Source of the DNA: 66-474 sp036278635 | GTDB taxonomy: Bacteria; Pseudomonadota; Gammaproteobacteria; Xanthomonadales; Rhodanobacteraceae | DNA length: 64,000 nucleotides | Direction: 5' to 3' | Assembly: GCA_036278635.1 (NCBI GenBank) | Contig: DASUKQ010000103.1 | Location: forward strand, 1 to 64,000 | Part shown: positions 34,270-45,108 of the stretch, in pieces | How positions within the stretch are numbered: position 1 is the first letter of the stretch | How the letters are laid out: each line of letters begins with the position of its first letter | Position numbers and translations under genes: made by a program | Notes under the pieces: model-generated | Databases searched by the model: none | Told to the model about the DNA's origin: nothing | The model's input: the letters and a program-made list of their open reading frames with translations, nothing else

Positions 34270-35220
34270 ATGGCAAAATCGAAGCACGGCGCCACCCGGC
34301 GCAGTGGGAAAACAGCAAAGGCCTCGGCCAAGGCGGCCAAGGCCCGGCCCGCGAAGAAGGTGGCTGCAAAGCCGGCGCGCAAGGCTGCGTCCAGGACCGC
34401 GCGCAAACCCGCCGCGAAAGCGGCGAAGGCGAAGAAGACCGTGAAGGGCAGGGCCGCTGCAGTGAAGAAGGCTGCCAAGGCGCCCGCAGCGAAAAAGGCG
34501 CGCAAGGCTGCAGGGAAGAAAAGTGCCGCCAAGCCGCAGGCGCAGAAGCGATCCGCCGCGCCGCGGGCTGCCAGGAAGGCCGACAAGGCCGGGAAGGCCA
34601 GCGCATCGCGCAAGACGACGGGGACCCGCGTGGCTTCCGGACAATCCGCGGCGCCGCACGGCGGCCAGCACCCGCCGCACCAGGCTGCACCGCGCAAGCG
34701 GGTGCACCAGCGGCCGGTGGGCGGCGTTGCCGCGCGCCTCAGCGTCGGCGGCGGCGACGCGCAGACCATCACCCGGGAGGATGGCCGCTACGCCTTGCCG
34801 TCCACGGTGAATATCGATTTGCCGAAAGGCTATCGCCCCGACGCGAAAGAGGAGTACATGGGTCCGAAGCAGCTGGCGTACTTCCGCCAGAAGCTGAAGG
34901 ACTGGCGCGACCAGTTGGTGGAGGAATCGCGCCAGACCATGGAAAACCTGCGCGAGGAAGTTCGCGACGTGGGTGACGACGCCGAACGCGCCACGCGCGA
35001 AACCGAGAACTCGCTGGAGCTGCGCACCCGCGACCGTTACCGCAAGTTGATCTCCAAGATCGAGAAGGCCCTGCGCAAGATCGAGGAAGGGCGCTACGGA
35101 TTCTGCGAGGAAACCGACGAGGAAATCGGCCTGGAGCGCCTGGAAGCGCGTCCGATCGCAACCCTGTCGCTGGACGCCCAGGAACGCCGGGAGCACCTGC
35201 AAAAACAGATGGGCGATTAG
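34270..35220 (+). CDS. dksA: DksA-type RNA polymerase-binding factor with Lys/Ala-rich N-terminal extension
   Basis: 316 residues. Residues 1 to about 155 are a histone-H1-like, Lys/Ala-rich disordered tail (AKAAKA, KKAAK repeats). The remainder is DksA: the coiled coil (QLAYFRQKL...) with tip DDAERA in place of E. coli DPVDRA, then LELRTRDRYRKLISKIEKAL. DksA enters the RNA polymerase secondary channel and, with ppGpp, controls rRNA and amino-acid promoters. The zinc finger has lost three of four Cys: CEET for CESC and LSLDAQ for LCIDC. It thus resembles the zinc-independent DksA2 type. The ATG at 34270 has AAGGGAC just upstream. Confidence 0.92.
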   Translation: MAKSKHGATRRSGKTAKASAKAAKARPAKKVAAKPARKAASRTARKPAAKAAKAKKTVKGRAAAVKKAAKAPAAKKARKAAGKKSAAKPQAQKRSAAPRAARKADKAGKASASRKTTGTRVASGQSAAPHGGQHPPHQAAPRKRVHQRPVGGVAARLSVGGGDAQTITREDGRYALPSTVNIDLPKGYRPDAKEEYMGPKQLAYFRQKLKDWRDQLVEESRQTMENLREEVRDVGDDAERATRETENSLELRTRDRYRKLISKIEKALRKIEEGRYGFCEETDEEIGLERLEARPIATLSLDAQERREHLQKQMGD

Positions 35221-35248
35221 GTTCGGCCTGCACGCTGGGTGAACGCGC

Positions 35249-35330
35249 GGGGCGAAATTGGTGCAGCCGCTTCCGCCATACCGGGATTCGGCGCAAGCCG
35301 CTGCGCGGTTTTCGCCCTGCTTGCCGTTTC
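35249..35330. repeat. Decayed GGCGGAA-type elements between dksA and lon
   Basis: GCGGGGCGAAATTGGTGCAG to CTTCCGCC and a following CGCAAGCCGCTGCGCGG stretch are diverged versions of the units near 3.2 and 4.5 kb. The rest of the 335-bp gap (35221-35555) holds no gene. Confidence 0.45.
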
Positions 35331-35474
35331 CGGACTCCGCGGGCTGCGGTGATCCAGGCCTGGATCCCGCTGCACGCTGTCCGTGTTGCCTGCTCGATAT
35401 TGTTGGCGCGCGCCCTGCGCGCCAATGCCTCGTGCAATCATCGCGCGGCAGGCTCCCGCAATCCCCTCTCGGCG

Positions 35475-35503
35475 CTTGATCCTGGCGCGTGCCGCCACCA
35501 TTC
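35475..35503 (+). promoter_or_regulatory. Possible sigma32 (heat-shock) promoter of lon
   Basis: CTTGATC, 14 bp, CACCATTC; compare the consensus CTTGAAA and CCCCATTT. It lies 53 bp before the lon ATG. Lon is a heat-shock gene in relatives; the match is imperfect. Confidence 0.4.
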
Positions 35504-35555
35504 TCATGACATCGCCCGCATTGCGGGCATTGCGCTATCCACCCAAGACCCGGAC

Positions 35556-38075
<2,520 letters not shown>

Positions 38076-38188
38076 CGGGGCGGCACCTCGTCCCCCTCCG
38101 GCACTTGCATTTCGGCGCGTGACGTGATCCCGTGGGCGGGGCGTTGCATGCCACATGTCGATGCGCTGAAATCCAAGCCCTGCCTTTA

Positions 38189-38217
38189 TTGCGCGCCCTC
38201 CGGGGCGCTGGTATAAA
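38189..38217 (+). promoter_or_regulatory. Possible hupB promoter
   Basis: TTGCGC, 17 bp, TATAAA. It would give an mRNA leader of about 138 nt before hupB. A GC hairpin (GCGCCC/GGGGCG) falls in the spacer. Confidence 0.4.
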
Positions 38218-38361
38218 GACCGGGCCGTGCGACGCACGAATCAATGTTGCGCATCGATACGGGAACTGCAACACGACCGGACTGGGCGCCTCCGTCGTTT
38301 TCCGGAACGCGTCTTTCCACCGAACATTCCGCGGGCTGCTCGAAACCCTAGAGGGAATCTC

Positions 38362-38634
38362 ATGAACAAATCTGAGTTGATCAACGCAATTGCCGACCAT
38401 GCCGACCTGTCCAAAGCCGATGCAGGGCGTGCGCTCGATGCCGTGACGGACCAGATCAAGCGTGCGCTCAAGAAGGGCGACGACGTTTCGCTGGTGGGCT
38501 TCGGTACCTTCGTCGTGCGCAAGCGCGCCGCGCGTACCGGCCGCAACCCGCGCACCGGCGCCACGATCAAGATCAAGGCGTCCAAGGTGCCGGCGTTCAA
38601 GGCAGGCAAGGCGTTGAAGGATGCGCTGAACTGA
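38362..38634 (+). CDS. hupB: DNA-binding protein HU-beta
   Basis: 90 residues. A dimeric nucleoid protein that bends DNA. Starts MNKSELINAIA; the DNA-binding arm signature GFGTFVVRKRAARTGRNPRTG is intact. GAGGGA lies before the ATG. The lon-hupB-tRNA-ppiD order is conserved in related gammaproteobacteria. Confidence 0.97.
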   Translation: MNKSELINAIADHADLSKADAGRALDAVTDQIKRALKKGDDVSLVGFGTFVVRKRAARTGRNPRTGATIKIKASKVPAFKAGKALKDALN

Positions 38635-38682
38635 GTGAGCGTCGCGTTCGGCCGGCGCCCGCCGGTCGTGTGCGTGTTTTCG

Positions 38683-38709
38683 GCGGCCGACGCATTTCGC
38701 GTCGGCCGC
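38683..38709 (+). terminator. Hairpin after hupB, probable terminator
   Basis: A perfect 11-bp stem GCGGCCGACGC/GCGTCGGCCGC around ATTTC, 48 nt past the stop. Only a weak T run (GTTT) follows. Confidence 0.55.
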
Positions 38710-38737
38710 AGCGTTTCAGGGAAATGGAATCTCCGCC

Positions 38738-38832
38738 GTAGGTTGGGCTGACGCCGGCTCCATCGGCGGAAGCCCAACGTTCTTCGTCACGGTGTTGGGC
38801 TTCGCGGATGAAGCCTGCTCAACCCAACCTAC
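38738..38832. repeat. GTAGGTTGGG element, copy 7
   Basis: A full copy with both ends, between hupB and the tandem array. The gap 38635-39247 is all hairpin and repeats, without a gene. Confidence 0.85.
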
Positions 38833-38850
38833 GCGAATTGTCGCACAAGG

Positions 38851-39240
38851 ATGTGCCGCTCGCGGAAGCCGCTTGCGGCTGACGTGGAAAACGTGGCGCA
38901 GCTTTGCTGCGGCCGTTTTCGTGAGGGGCGCGGCAGGATGCCCGGTCCCGAACTGTCGGATCCAGCGGTCTCGCAGGATTTGCGGTACATGGATGTACCG
39001 CCCGCGGAAGCCGCGTAGCGGCTGACGTGGAAAACGTGGCGCAGCTTTGCTGCGGCCGTTTTCGTGAGGGGCGCGGCAGGATGCCCGGTCCCGAACCGAC
39101 GGCTCCAGCGGTCTCGAAGGATTTGCGGTACATGGATGTACCGCCCGCGGAAGCCGCTTGCGGCTGACGTGGAAAACGTGGCGCAGCTTTGCTGCGGCCG
39201 TTTTCGTGAGGGGCGCGGCAGGATGCCCGGTCCCGAACAA
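38851..39240. repeat. 142-bp tandem array (2.7 units) before tRNA-Val
   Basis: Units begin at 38851, 38993 and 39136, the third cut off at about 105 bp. Each holds AGCCGC-TT-GCGGCT, then a hairpin of about 34 nt (38887-38920, GAAAACG to CGTTTTC around GCAGC-TTT-GCTGC), then CCCGGTCCCGAAC. Units are joined by the palindrome GCGGTACAT-GG-ATGTACCGC (38982-39001, 39125-39144). Confidence 0.88.
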
Positions 39241-39247
39241 GAACATG

Positions 39248-39322
39248 GGGTGCTTAGCTCAGCGGTAGAGCGTCTCCTTTACACGGAGAGGGTCGGGGGT
39301 TCGATCCCCTCAGCACCCACCA
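39248..39322 (+). tRNA. tRNA-Val (anticodon UAC)
   Basis: A cloverleaf of 75 nt including an encoded CCA. Acceptor GGGTGCT/AGCACCC, D arm with AGCTCAGCGGTAGAGC, anticodon stem TCTCC/GGAGA with loop TTTACAC (anticodon TAC), T arm GGGGG-TTCGATC-CCCTC type. It lies between hupB and ppiD, directly after the tandem array. Confidence 0.96.
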
Positions 39323-39389
39323 GTCCCGCGCCGCGCGGGCGTTTCGCTTACAATGTCCGGTTTCCCGGTCCCACGTCACGGCGGTAACC

Positions 39390-41312
39390 ATGCTGCAAGC
39401 CATCCGCAACATGTTCAAGAGCTGGATCGTCATCGCGATCTTCGGCGTACTGGTGGTCGTTGCATTCCTGTTCTTCGGTATCGAGGGCTACTTCAGCCAG
39501 AGCAACGCAACCTGGGTGGCCAAGGTCGACGGCCACGAGATCTCGCAACAGGATTTCAATACCGCGTTCAACAATTACCGCCAGCAGCAGATGAACGCGC
39601 CGGGCAACACCATGGATGCGGCGGACTTCAGCAAGCCAGAAGTCAAGCAGGCGGTGTTGAAGCAGGTCATCAACCGCCAGCTGTTGCTCAACGAGAACGA
39701 AAAACTCGGCATCAAGGTTCCGGACTCGGAGATTCGCGAACAGATTGCCTCGTTCCCCGTGTTCCAGGTCAATGGCAAGTTCGATTCGAGCAGCTACCTC
39801 GCCTGGCTCGCGCAGCAGCGCAAGTCCGCGCAGCAGTTCCAGGACGAGATACGATCCGACCTCGCCACCCGCCAGGTCCCCACGGCGATCGTAGGCACCG
39901 CGTTCAGCACCAAGGCCGAGGCGGAAGGCTTCCTGCGCCTGCAATTGCAACAGCGTGACTTCAGTTTCATCGACCTGCCGCCGCCGGCGCCCACGGCCCA
40001 GCAGGCCAACGTGACCGACACGGAAATCGCCGCGTACTACAAGTCGCATCAGTCCGTGTTCATGACCCCCGAGCAGGTATCGGTGAACTACATCGACCTC
40101 GATGCCGCGACCATGAAGGTCACCCCGGACCTGAGCGACAAGGCCCTGCAGGCCCGCTACGACAAGGAAAAAAACAGGTTCGTGAGCCCGCCCCAATGGG
40201 AGGTCTCGCATATCCTGGTCAAGGTGCCGCCCAAGGCGACCGCAACCGAGAAAAAAGATGCGCTGGCCAAGGCGCAGCACATCGAAGAGTTGGCGAAGGC
40301 GCCCGGTGCCGATTTCGCCAAGCTCGCCGAGCAGTATTCGGACGACCTGGGCTCCAAGCGCCAGGGCGGTGACCTGGGCTGGCTGCAGAAGGGCGATGCC
40401 GGCCCGGAGTTCCAGGCTGCACTGGACAAGATGAAGAAGGGCGAGATTTCCGATCCCGTCCTCACCTCGGAGGGGTATCACATCATCGACCTGCGCGACC
40501 TGCGTGCGGGTCACGCGGAGAGTTTCGCCCAGGTGCGGGACCAACTGGCCGCGGACGCGAAAAAGGATGCGCGCCAGGATACCTACCGGGATGTCGGGAA
40601 CAAGTTGACCGACATGATCTACAACGATCCGACATCCCTGAAACCCGCGGCGCAAAAACTCGGCCTGACGGTCCAGACCACCCCGCTGTTCGGGCGTGAC
40701 GGCGGCAAGACCGGTCTGGCCGCCGATCCCAAGGTGGTCAAGGCCGCGTTTTCGGACATGGTCCTGTTGCAGGGCAATACGTCGGACCCGATCGATCTCG
40801 GGAACGACCACATGGTCGTGATCCATCTGGACAAGCACGTTCCGGCGGCCCCGAAGCCGCTCGCCGAGGTCAGCGACCAGATCAGGCAGGACATCATCCG
40901 GCAGCGCGTGGACGCCTCGGCCAAAAAGCTCGCCGATGCGGCGCTGGCCAAGCTGAAGAGCGGGACGCCGCTGGATGCGGTGGCACAACAGGCTGGCCAG
41001 AATGTCCAGCAGAAGACCGGTGTCGTGCGCAACGCGCAGGACGTGGATCCCGATCTCCTGAAAGCCGTGTTCGAGATGGCGCATCCCGCCAAGGACGGCG
41101 ACACCAAGGCACTGGTGCCGATGGAGCAGGGGCATTACGCGCTGGTGGTCCTGAACGCGGTCAAGCCGGGTGATCCGTCCGCGGTGCCTGCACAGGCGCT
41201 GGGTTTCCTGCGTGAGCAGATGGCGCGCGCCTATGGCGACGCCGACATGCAGGCCTACCTGGACGTGCTGCGCAAGCAGAGCAAGATCGAAATTGCCGCG
41301 CAGCGCCTGTAA
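39390..41312 (+). CDS. ppiD: Periplasmic folding chaperone PpiD
   Basis: 640 residues. Anchored by one N-terminal helix (about 12-33, IVIAIFGVLVVVAFLFF); the rest is periplasmic at the SecYEG exit. SurA-like N-domain, one parvulin domain (about 268-360, with VSHILVKVPP, GGDLGWLQKGD and SEGYHIIDL), then a second half with a degenerate parvulin-like fold. Helps new outer-membrane and exported proteins. The stop codon TAA is the first triplet of a TAAAAAGGGGACG repeat. A TACAAT at 39348 may be its -10. Confidence 0.95.
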   Translation: MLQAIRNMFKSWIVIAIFGVLVVVAFLFFGIEGYFSQSNATWVAKVDGHEISQQDFNTAFNNYRQQQMNAPGNTMDAADFSKPEVKQAVLKQVINRQLLLNENEKLGIKVPDSEIREQIASFPVFQVNGKFDSSSYLAWLAQQRKSAQQFQDEIRSDLATRQVPTAIVGTAFSTKAEAEGFLRLQLQQRDFSFIDLPPPAPTAQQANVTDTEIAAYYKSHQSVFMTPEQVSVNYIDLDAATMKVTPDLSDKALQARYDKEKNRFVSPPQWEVSHILVKVPPKATATEKKDALAKAQHIEELAKAPGADFAKLAEQYSDDLGSKRQGGDLGWLQKGDAGPEFQAALDKMKKGEISDPVLTSEGYHIIDLRDLRAGHAESFAQVRDQLAADAKKDARQDTYRDVGNKLTDMIYNDPTSLKPAAQKLGLTVQTTPLFGRDGGKTGLAADPKVVKAAFSDMVLLQGNTSDPIDLGNDHMVVIHLDKHVPAAPKPLAEVSDQIRQDIIRQRVDASAKKLADAALAKLKSGTPLDAVAQQAGQNVQQKTGVVRNAQDVDPDLLKAVFEMAHPAKDGDTKALVPMEQGHYALVVLNAVKPGDPSAVPAQALGFLREQMARAYGDADMQAYLDVLRKQSKIEIAAQRL

Positions 41313-41348
41313 AAAGGGGACGTAAAAAGGGGACGTAAAAAGGGGACG
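41310..41348. repeat. Three tandem 13-mers TAAAAAGGGGACG
   Basis: Three perfect head-to-tail copies; the first supplies the ppiD stop codon and the third runs into the palindrome. Confidence 0.9.
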
Positions 41349-41387
41349 GGGGTAATTAAGTCAATTTAATTACCCCCGTCCCCTTTT
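41338..41387. terminator. Perfect 22-bp palindrome, bidirectional terminator between ppiD and fabI
   Basis: The arms 41338-41359 and 41366-41387 are perfect complements (AAAAGGGGACGG... and ...CCGTCCCCTTTT) around GTCAAT. The A/T ends would give a U tract on both strands, suiting the convergent genes. The sequence resembles REP-type elements linked to RAYT transposases; no transposase is in the window. Confidence 0.8.
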
Positions 41388-41400
41388 CGTTTGCGCGTTG

Positions 41401-42189
41401 CTACATCTCCAGCCCGGCCATCCCGAGCGTGTTGTAGCCTGCGTCGACGTAGGTGACCTCGCCGGTGATGCCGGACGCCAGATCGGAGCACAGGAACGCA
41501 GCGGCGTTGCCGACTTCCTCGATGGTGACGCTGCGGCGCAACGGTGCGACCCGCGCGACGTGGTCGATCATCCTGCGCAGGCCGGCAACGCCAGAGGCGG
41601 CGAGGGTTCGGATCGGGCCGGCCGAAATCGCGTTGACGCGAGTACCCTCGGGGCCGAGGTTGTAGGCCAGGTACCGCACGTTCGCTTCGAGGCTGGCCTT
41701 GGCGAGCCCCATCACGTTGTACGACGCCAGCGCGCGTTCGGACCCCAAATACGTCAGGGTCAGGACCGCGCCGTGGCGGTCTTTCATCATCGGGCGCGCG
41801 GCCTGGGCCAGTGCGGCGAGGCTGTAGCTGGAAATGTCGTGTGCGATCCTGAAGTTCTCGCGGGTCAGGCCGTCGAGGAATTCGCCCGTCAGCGCCTCGC
41901 GTGGCGCGAAGCCGATAGAGTGGATCAGGATATCCAGGCCATCCCAGCGCTTGCCGAGCGATTCGAACAGTGACTCGATGTCGGTGTCGCGGCTGACATC
42001 GCACGGCAGTACGATGTCGGAGCCAAGCTGGGTTGCGGCGTCGTCGACCCGGCTGCGGAGCTTCTCGTCGACGTAGGTGAAAGCCAGTTCGGCGCCTTCC
42101 CGGCGCATGGCCTGTGCGATCCCCCACGCGATCGAGCGGGTGCTGAGGATGCCGGTGACGAGCGCGCGCTTGCCTTCGAGGAAACCCAT
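41401..42189 (-). CDS. fabI: Enoyl-[acyl-carrier-protein] reductase (NADH)
   Basis: 262 residues, identical in length to E. coli FabI. Last step of each fatty-acid elongation cycle. An SDR fold with the FabI-specific TGILSTRSIAWG nucleotide site, HSIGFAP, and the catalytic Tyr-x6-Lys in YNVMGLAK (Tyr about 156, Lys about 163). The Gly of the SIGFA loop, where triclosan resistance arises in E. coli, is kept. ATG at 42189 with GGAG upstream. Convergent with ppiD. Confidence 0.96.
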   Translation of the reverse strand: MGFLEGKRALVTGILSTRSIAWGIAQAMRREGAELAFTYVDEKLRSRVDDAATQLGSDIVLPCDVSRDTDIESLFESLGKRWDGLDILIHSIGFAPREALTGEFLDGLTRENFRIAHDISSYSLAALAQAARPMMKDRHGAVLTLTYLGSERALASYNVMGLAKASLEANVRYLAYNLGPEGTRVNAISAGPIRTLAASGVAGLRRMIDHVARVAPLRRSVTIEEVGNAAAFLCSDLASGITGEVTYVDAGYNTLGMAGLEM

Positions 42190-42275
42190 ATCGACTGTGC
42201 TCCGCAACGGAATCGGGAAGTCGCCCATTGTAAGCGGCTTTCGTGGGGAATCAGGGGCGCTCGCGCAACCAGGCC

Positions 42276-43526
42276 TCAGCCCTGTACCCGCAATTCCTCG
42301 CCGGGGCGGATGTCGTCGTCGCCCAGCTCGTTCCAGCGCTTCAGGTCATCGACGGTCACGTGGTAGCGGTGGGCGATCGACCACAGCGACTCGCCCTTGC
42401 GGACGCGGTGATGCGCCGTCGCGTGCGTCGCGGATGCATCTCCGCTCGCGGACTCCGGAGCGCCCGGCGGTTGCGTGGGTTCGGCCGGGAGGGGTGGACT
42501 GTCGTTTGGCCCCGACGCGGATTCGAACGTATCCACCTGCGCCACCGTTTCCGAGTCATCGACCTCCAGTGCTGCCGCCAGCGCGCCAGCCGCGGTCGGC
42601 GGCAACAGCAGGGTGCGCGGACTGTCGGCGGGGACGCGGGTACCGAGGTAACCGGGATTCAGTGCGCGCAGTTTCGCTTCGGAGACTTGGGCACCGCGCG
42701 CGGCGGCATCCAGGCGCATGCCTGCAGGGACGCGGATGGTCACGAGTTCCCCGGAGGGCAGGGCCTGCGGCAACTCGACGTGGAAACGTTCCGGTTCGCG
42801 CAGGATGCAGTTCAGAGCCATCAGCTTGGCGAGATGATTGCGGGTGGTGGAACTGACCGGGATGTCCGGAATCGCGCCGTCGCCCAGGTCAGGATGATGC
42901 CGCAGGGCGCCCAGCACGGCGTACTGCCCCGCGTTGTAGGCCATGTCGGCGAGCCGCCAGTCGTCGAAGCGCTTGCCGAATGCGGCGAGCATCTTGACGG
43001 CGACCCGGGTCGAGGCGACCGGGTCGAGACGGCCGTCGTAACGGCGGTCGATGGTGATGCCGTGCGCGCGTGCGGTTCGCGGCATCAGTTGCCACATTCC
43101 CGCAGGATCGCCGCGACGGCTGGGCTCGGAGGCGTTGTACGAGCTTTCCAGCATCGGCAGCATCACGAATTCGCCCGGAATTCCCGCAGTCTGCAGCTGT
43201 TCCTTCACGTACAGCATCAATGGCAGCGCCTGTTGCACCATTTGCTCGAAATGGGCGGGCGAGCGCGTGTACATGGCCAGCTTGGCGCGAACGAGCGGTG
43301 AATCGTTGCAGTCGTGCATCACGAAGCTGGCGGTGAGGCTGGCCCAGGGTTCGACACCGGCCTGTGGCGTACGCACGAGCGGCACGACCGTGGTCGGGGG
43401 CGGTTCGGGGCGCGGGGTCACCACCGCGGGGCTGGCTGTTGGTCTGGTCGGCCCGACTGCGCAGGCGGCGAGCAACGCGCAGGCGGCAAGCGTCGCGCCC
43501 AGGCGGCTGGCGTGTCGCGGACTCAT
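42276..43526 (-). CDS. mltD: Membrane-bound lytic murein transglycosylase D (MltD-like)
   Basis: 416 residues. Lipoprotein signal with lipobox LLAAC; a goose-type lysozyme-like domain (about 90-270) with the catalytic Glu in LPMLESSYN and the GMWQLMPRTAR and YNAGQYAVL motifs; one clear C-terminal LysM (HRVRKGESLWSIAHRYHV) plus a weaker LysM-like segment near 280. Cleaves glycan strands between MurNAc and GlcNAc. A Pro/Ser-rich linker precedes the last LysM. Start overlaps the gloB stop (ATGA), so the two are coupled. Confidence 0.92.
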   Translation of the reverse strand: MSPRHASRLGATLAACALLAACAVGPTRPTASPAVVTPRPEPPPTTVVPLVRTPQAGVEPWASLTASFVMHDCNDSPLVRAKLAMYTRSPAHFEQMVQQALPLMLYVKEQLQTAGIPGEFVMLPMLESSYNASEPSRRGDPAGMWQLMPRTARAHGITIDRRYDGRLDPVASTRVAVKMLAAFGKRFDDWRLADMAYNAGQYAVLGALRHHPDLGDGAIPDIPVSSTTRNHLAKLMALNCILREPERFHVELPQALPSGELVTIRVPAGMRLDAAARGAQVSEAKLRALNPGYLGTRVPADSPRTLLLPPTAAGALAAALEVDDSETVAQVDTFESASGPNDSPPLPAEPTQPPGAPESASGDASATHATAHHRVRKGESLWSIAHRYHVTVDDLKRWNELGDDDIRPGEELRVQG

Positions 43527-44302
43527 GCGCGAAAGTGGTCCTTGGCGAGTCGCAACGCCGCAAACCGGTCCACGCGGCTGGCATCGGGCTTCGGAGCACC
43601 GGGCCAGGGGATGCGCTCGTTTGCGATGGCGTCTGTCCTCAGGAACGGATTGGCGGCGCGTTCGTCGGCCAGCCGTGCAGGCAGGGTGGGTTCGCCGCGC
43701 TCGCGCAGGGCGTGAGCGGCCGCGGCGCGGGTTTGCAGCGCGCGGTTGTCCGTTTCGACCGTCAAGGCGAAGGCCGCGTTGGCGACGGTGTATTCGTGCC
43801 CGCAACAGACCTTGGTGTCGTCCGGCAGCCCCGCCAGGCGGTCGAGCGAAGCCAGCATTTCGGAGGGGGTTCCCTCGAACAGTCGGCCACAGCCCAGGCT
43901 GAACAAGGTGTCGCCGCAAAAAAGCAGACCCTCGCCGTGATAGGCGATGTGACTGCGCGTGTGTCCGTGTACCTCGATGACGTTGAAGCGGATCGCCGGC
44001 GCCGGAATCCCGACCTCGTCGCCATCGCCCACACGTCGGAGGGTGCCGGGGATCCGGTCGTCGTGGGGCCCGTACACCGTGGCGCCGGGGAAACGCGCGG
44101 CGAGTTCCGGCGTTCCACCGACGTGGTCGGCATGGTGGTGGGTCAGCAGGATGGTGGTCAACGCAAGACCTTCTGCATCCAGTGCGTGCAGGACCGGCGC
44201 GGCCTCCCCGGGGTCCACGGCCAACGCGGTACCCGAGGCGGGATCGGCCAGTAGCCAGATATAGTTGTCACGCAGGGCGGGTAGGGGGCGCAGCGACAGC
44301 AT
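43523..44302 (-). CDS. gloB: Hydroxyacylglutathione hydrolase (glyoxalase II)
   Basis: 259 residues. Hydrolyses S-lactoylglutathione, completing methylglyoxal removal. Metallo-beta-lactamase fold with THHHADHVGG (His55, His57, Asp59, His60), VHGHTRSHIAY, CGDTLFSLGCGR and CCGHEYTVANAAF; the C-terminal substrate domain has ERAANPFLR. Divergent from yafS. Confidence 0.96.
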   Translation of the reverse strand: MLSLRPLPALRDNYIWLLADPASGTALAVDPGEAAPVLHALDAEGLALTTILLTHHHADHVGGTPELAARFPGATVYGPHDDRIPGTLRRVGDGDEVGIPAPAIRFNVIEVHGHTRSHIAYHGEGLLFCGDTLFSLGCGRLFEGTPSEMLASLDRLAGLPDDTKVCCGHEYTVANAAFALTVETDNRALQTRAAAAHALRERGEPTLPARLADERAANPFLRTDAIANERIPWPGAPKPDASRVDRFAALRLAKDHFRA

Positions 44303-44454
44303 GGCCGAACCGGCAAAATGGCGACCTTAACAGTCGTGCCGGTGACGTTCGTTAGTTTGGCGTTAACCGGCTGCCCGCTTATCGTTCGCTGATGAATCCG
44401 TCACAATACCGATTCATCCCGTTCTCTCATTTCCCGTTGCGATTGCAGACGACG

Positions 44455-45108
44455 ATGCCGGCACGCCAATTCGACACGAGGGGTCCCGCCCTGGCCGCGC
44501 TGGGCGCCGACACTTCGGTGCTGTGTGCGGATCGTCTTGCGCGGGTCGCCGGAACCCATGCCCTGGTGCTGGATGGCCTCGCCCTGCATGAACCGGCGGT
44601 TGCGGGGGTGGCGTGCTGGACGAGCCTGCATCCGGATCCCGATGGCGCGTTTTGGCGTGGTCCGCTGCGTGCCGCCGTCGATGAGCTGCCGTTCGGCGAC
44701 GAATCGTTTTGCGCGGTGCTGGTGCGCTTTGCGGAACGCGCCGACGTTGCGCCCGAAACCATCGCCGGGGAACTGGCGCGAGTTCTCGCCAATCACGGCA
44801 CCTTGCTGGTCGCCGGCTTGCATCCGCGTTCGCTGTGGCGCGCCGGAGTCGCGCCGGGGCGCTGGGAGCGCTCACTGCGGATGGCGGGCCTGGAGGTTGC
44901 ACCGGTCAGGCGGTGCGGGTCGCCCTGGCCGCGGGCGAACGGCGCAGCCGGGCTGCCGGGATGGCTGGTACGGGGAACGGGCGGAGCTTACGTCATCGAG
45001 GCACACCGGCGCGTCGTGACTGCGATACCGCTGCGCAAGTCGGCGTCGAGCCGCCGGGTGGTCGAAGCCAAGCCGGCACTCCCGGGCGCCCATCGGCAAT
45101 GTGCATGA
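44455..45108 (+). CDS. YafS-like class I SAM methyltransferase family protein
   Basis: About 217 residues. It sits between gloB and rnhA, where E. coli has the methyltransferase-like yafS. The core is reduced: VLDGLALHE takes the place of the Gly-rich SAM loop, while DELPFGDESFCAVLVRF and LARVLANHGTLLVAG match motifs of the methyltransferase-11 type. SAM binding is therefore uncertain. ATGs at 44392 and 44455 are both open; the later gives the more family-like start. Ends in an ATGA overlap with rnhA. Confidence 0.72.
   Translation: MPARQFDTRGPALAALGADTSVLCADRLARVAGTHALVLDGLALHEPAVAGVACWTSLHPDPDGAFWRGPLRAAVDELPFGDESFCAVLVRFAERADVAPETIAGELARVLANHGTLLVAGLHPRSLWRAGVAPGRWERSLRMAGLEVAPVRRCGSPWPRANGAAGLPGWLVRGTGGAYVIEAHRRVVTAIPLRKSASSRRVVEAKPALPGAHRQCA

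Noticed and set aside
38851..39240. CRISPR array before tRNA-Val
   Set aside because: The whole 142-bp unit repeats, with no short repeat/unique spacer alternation and no cas genes.
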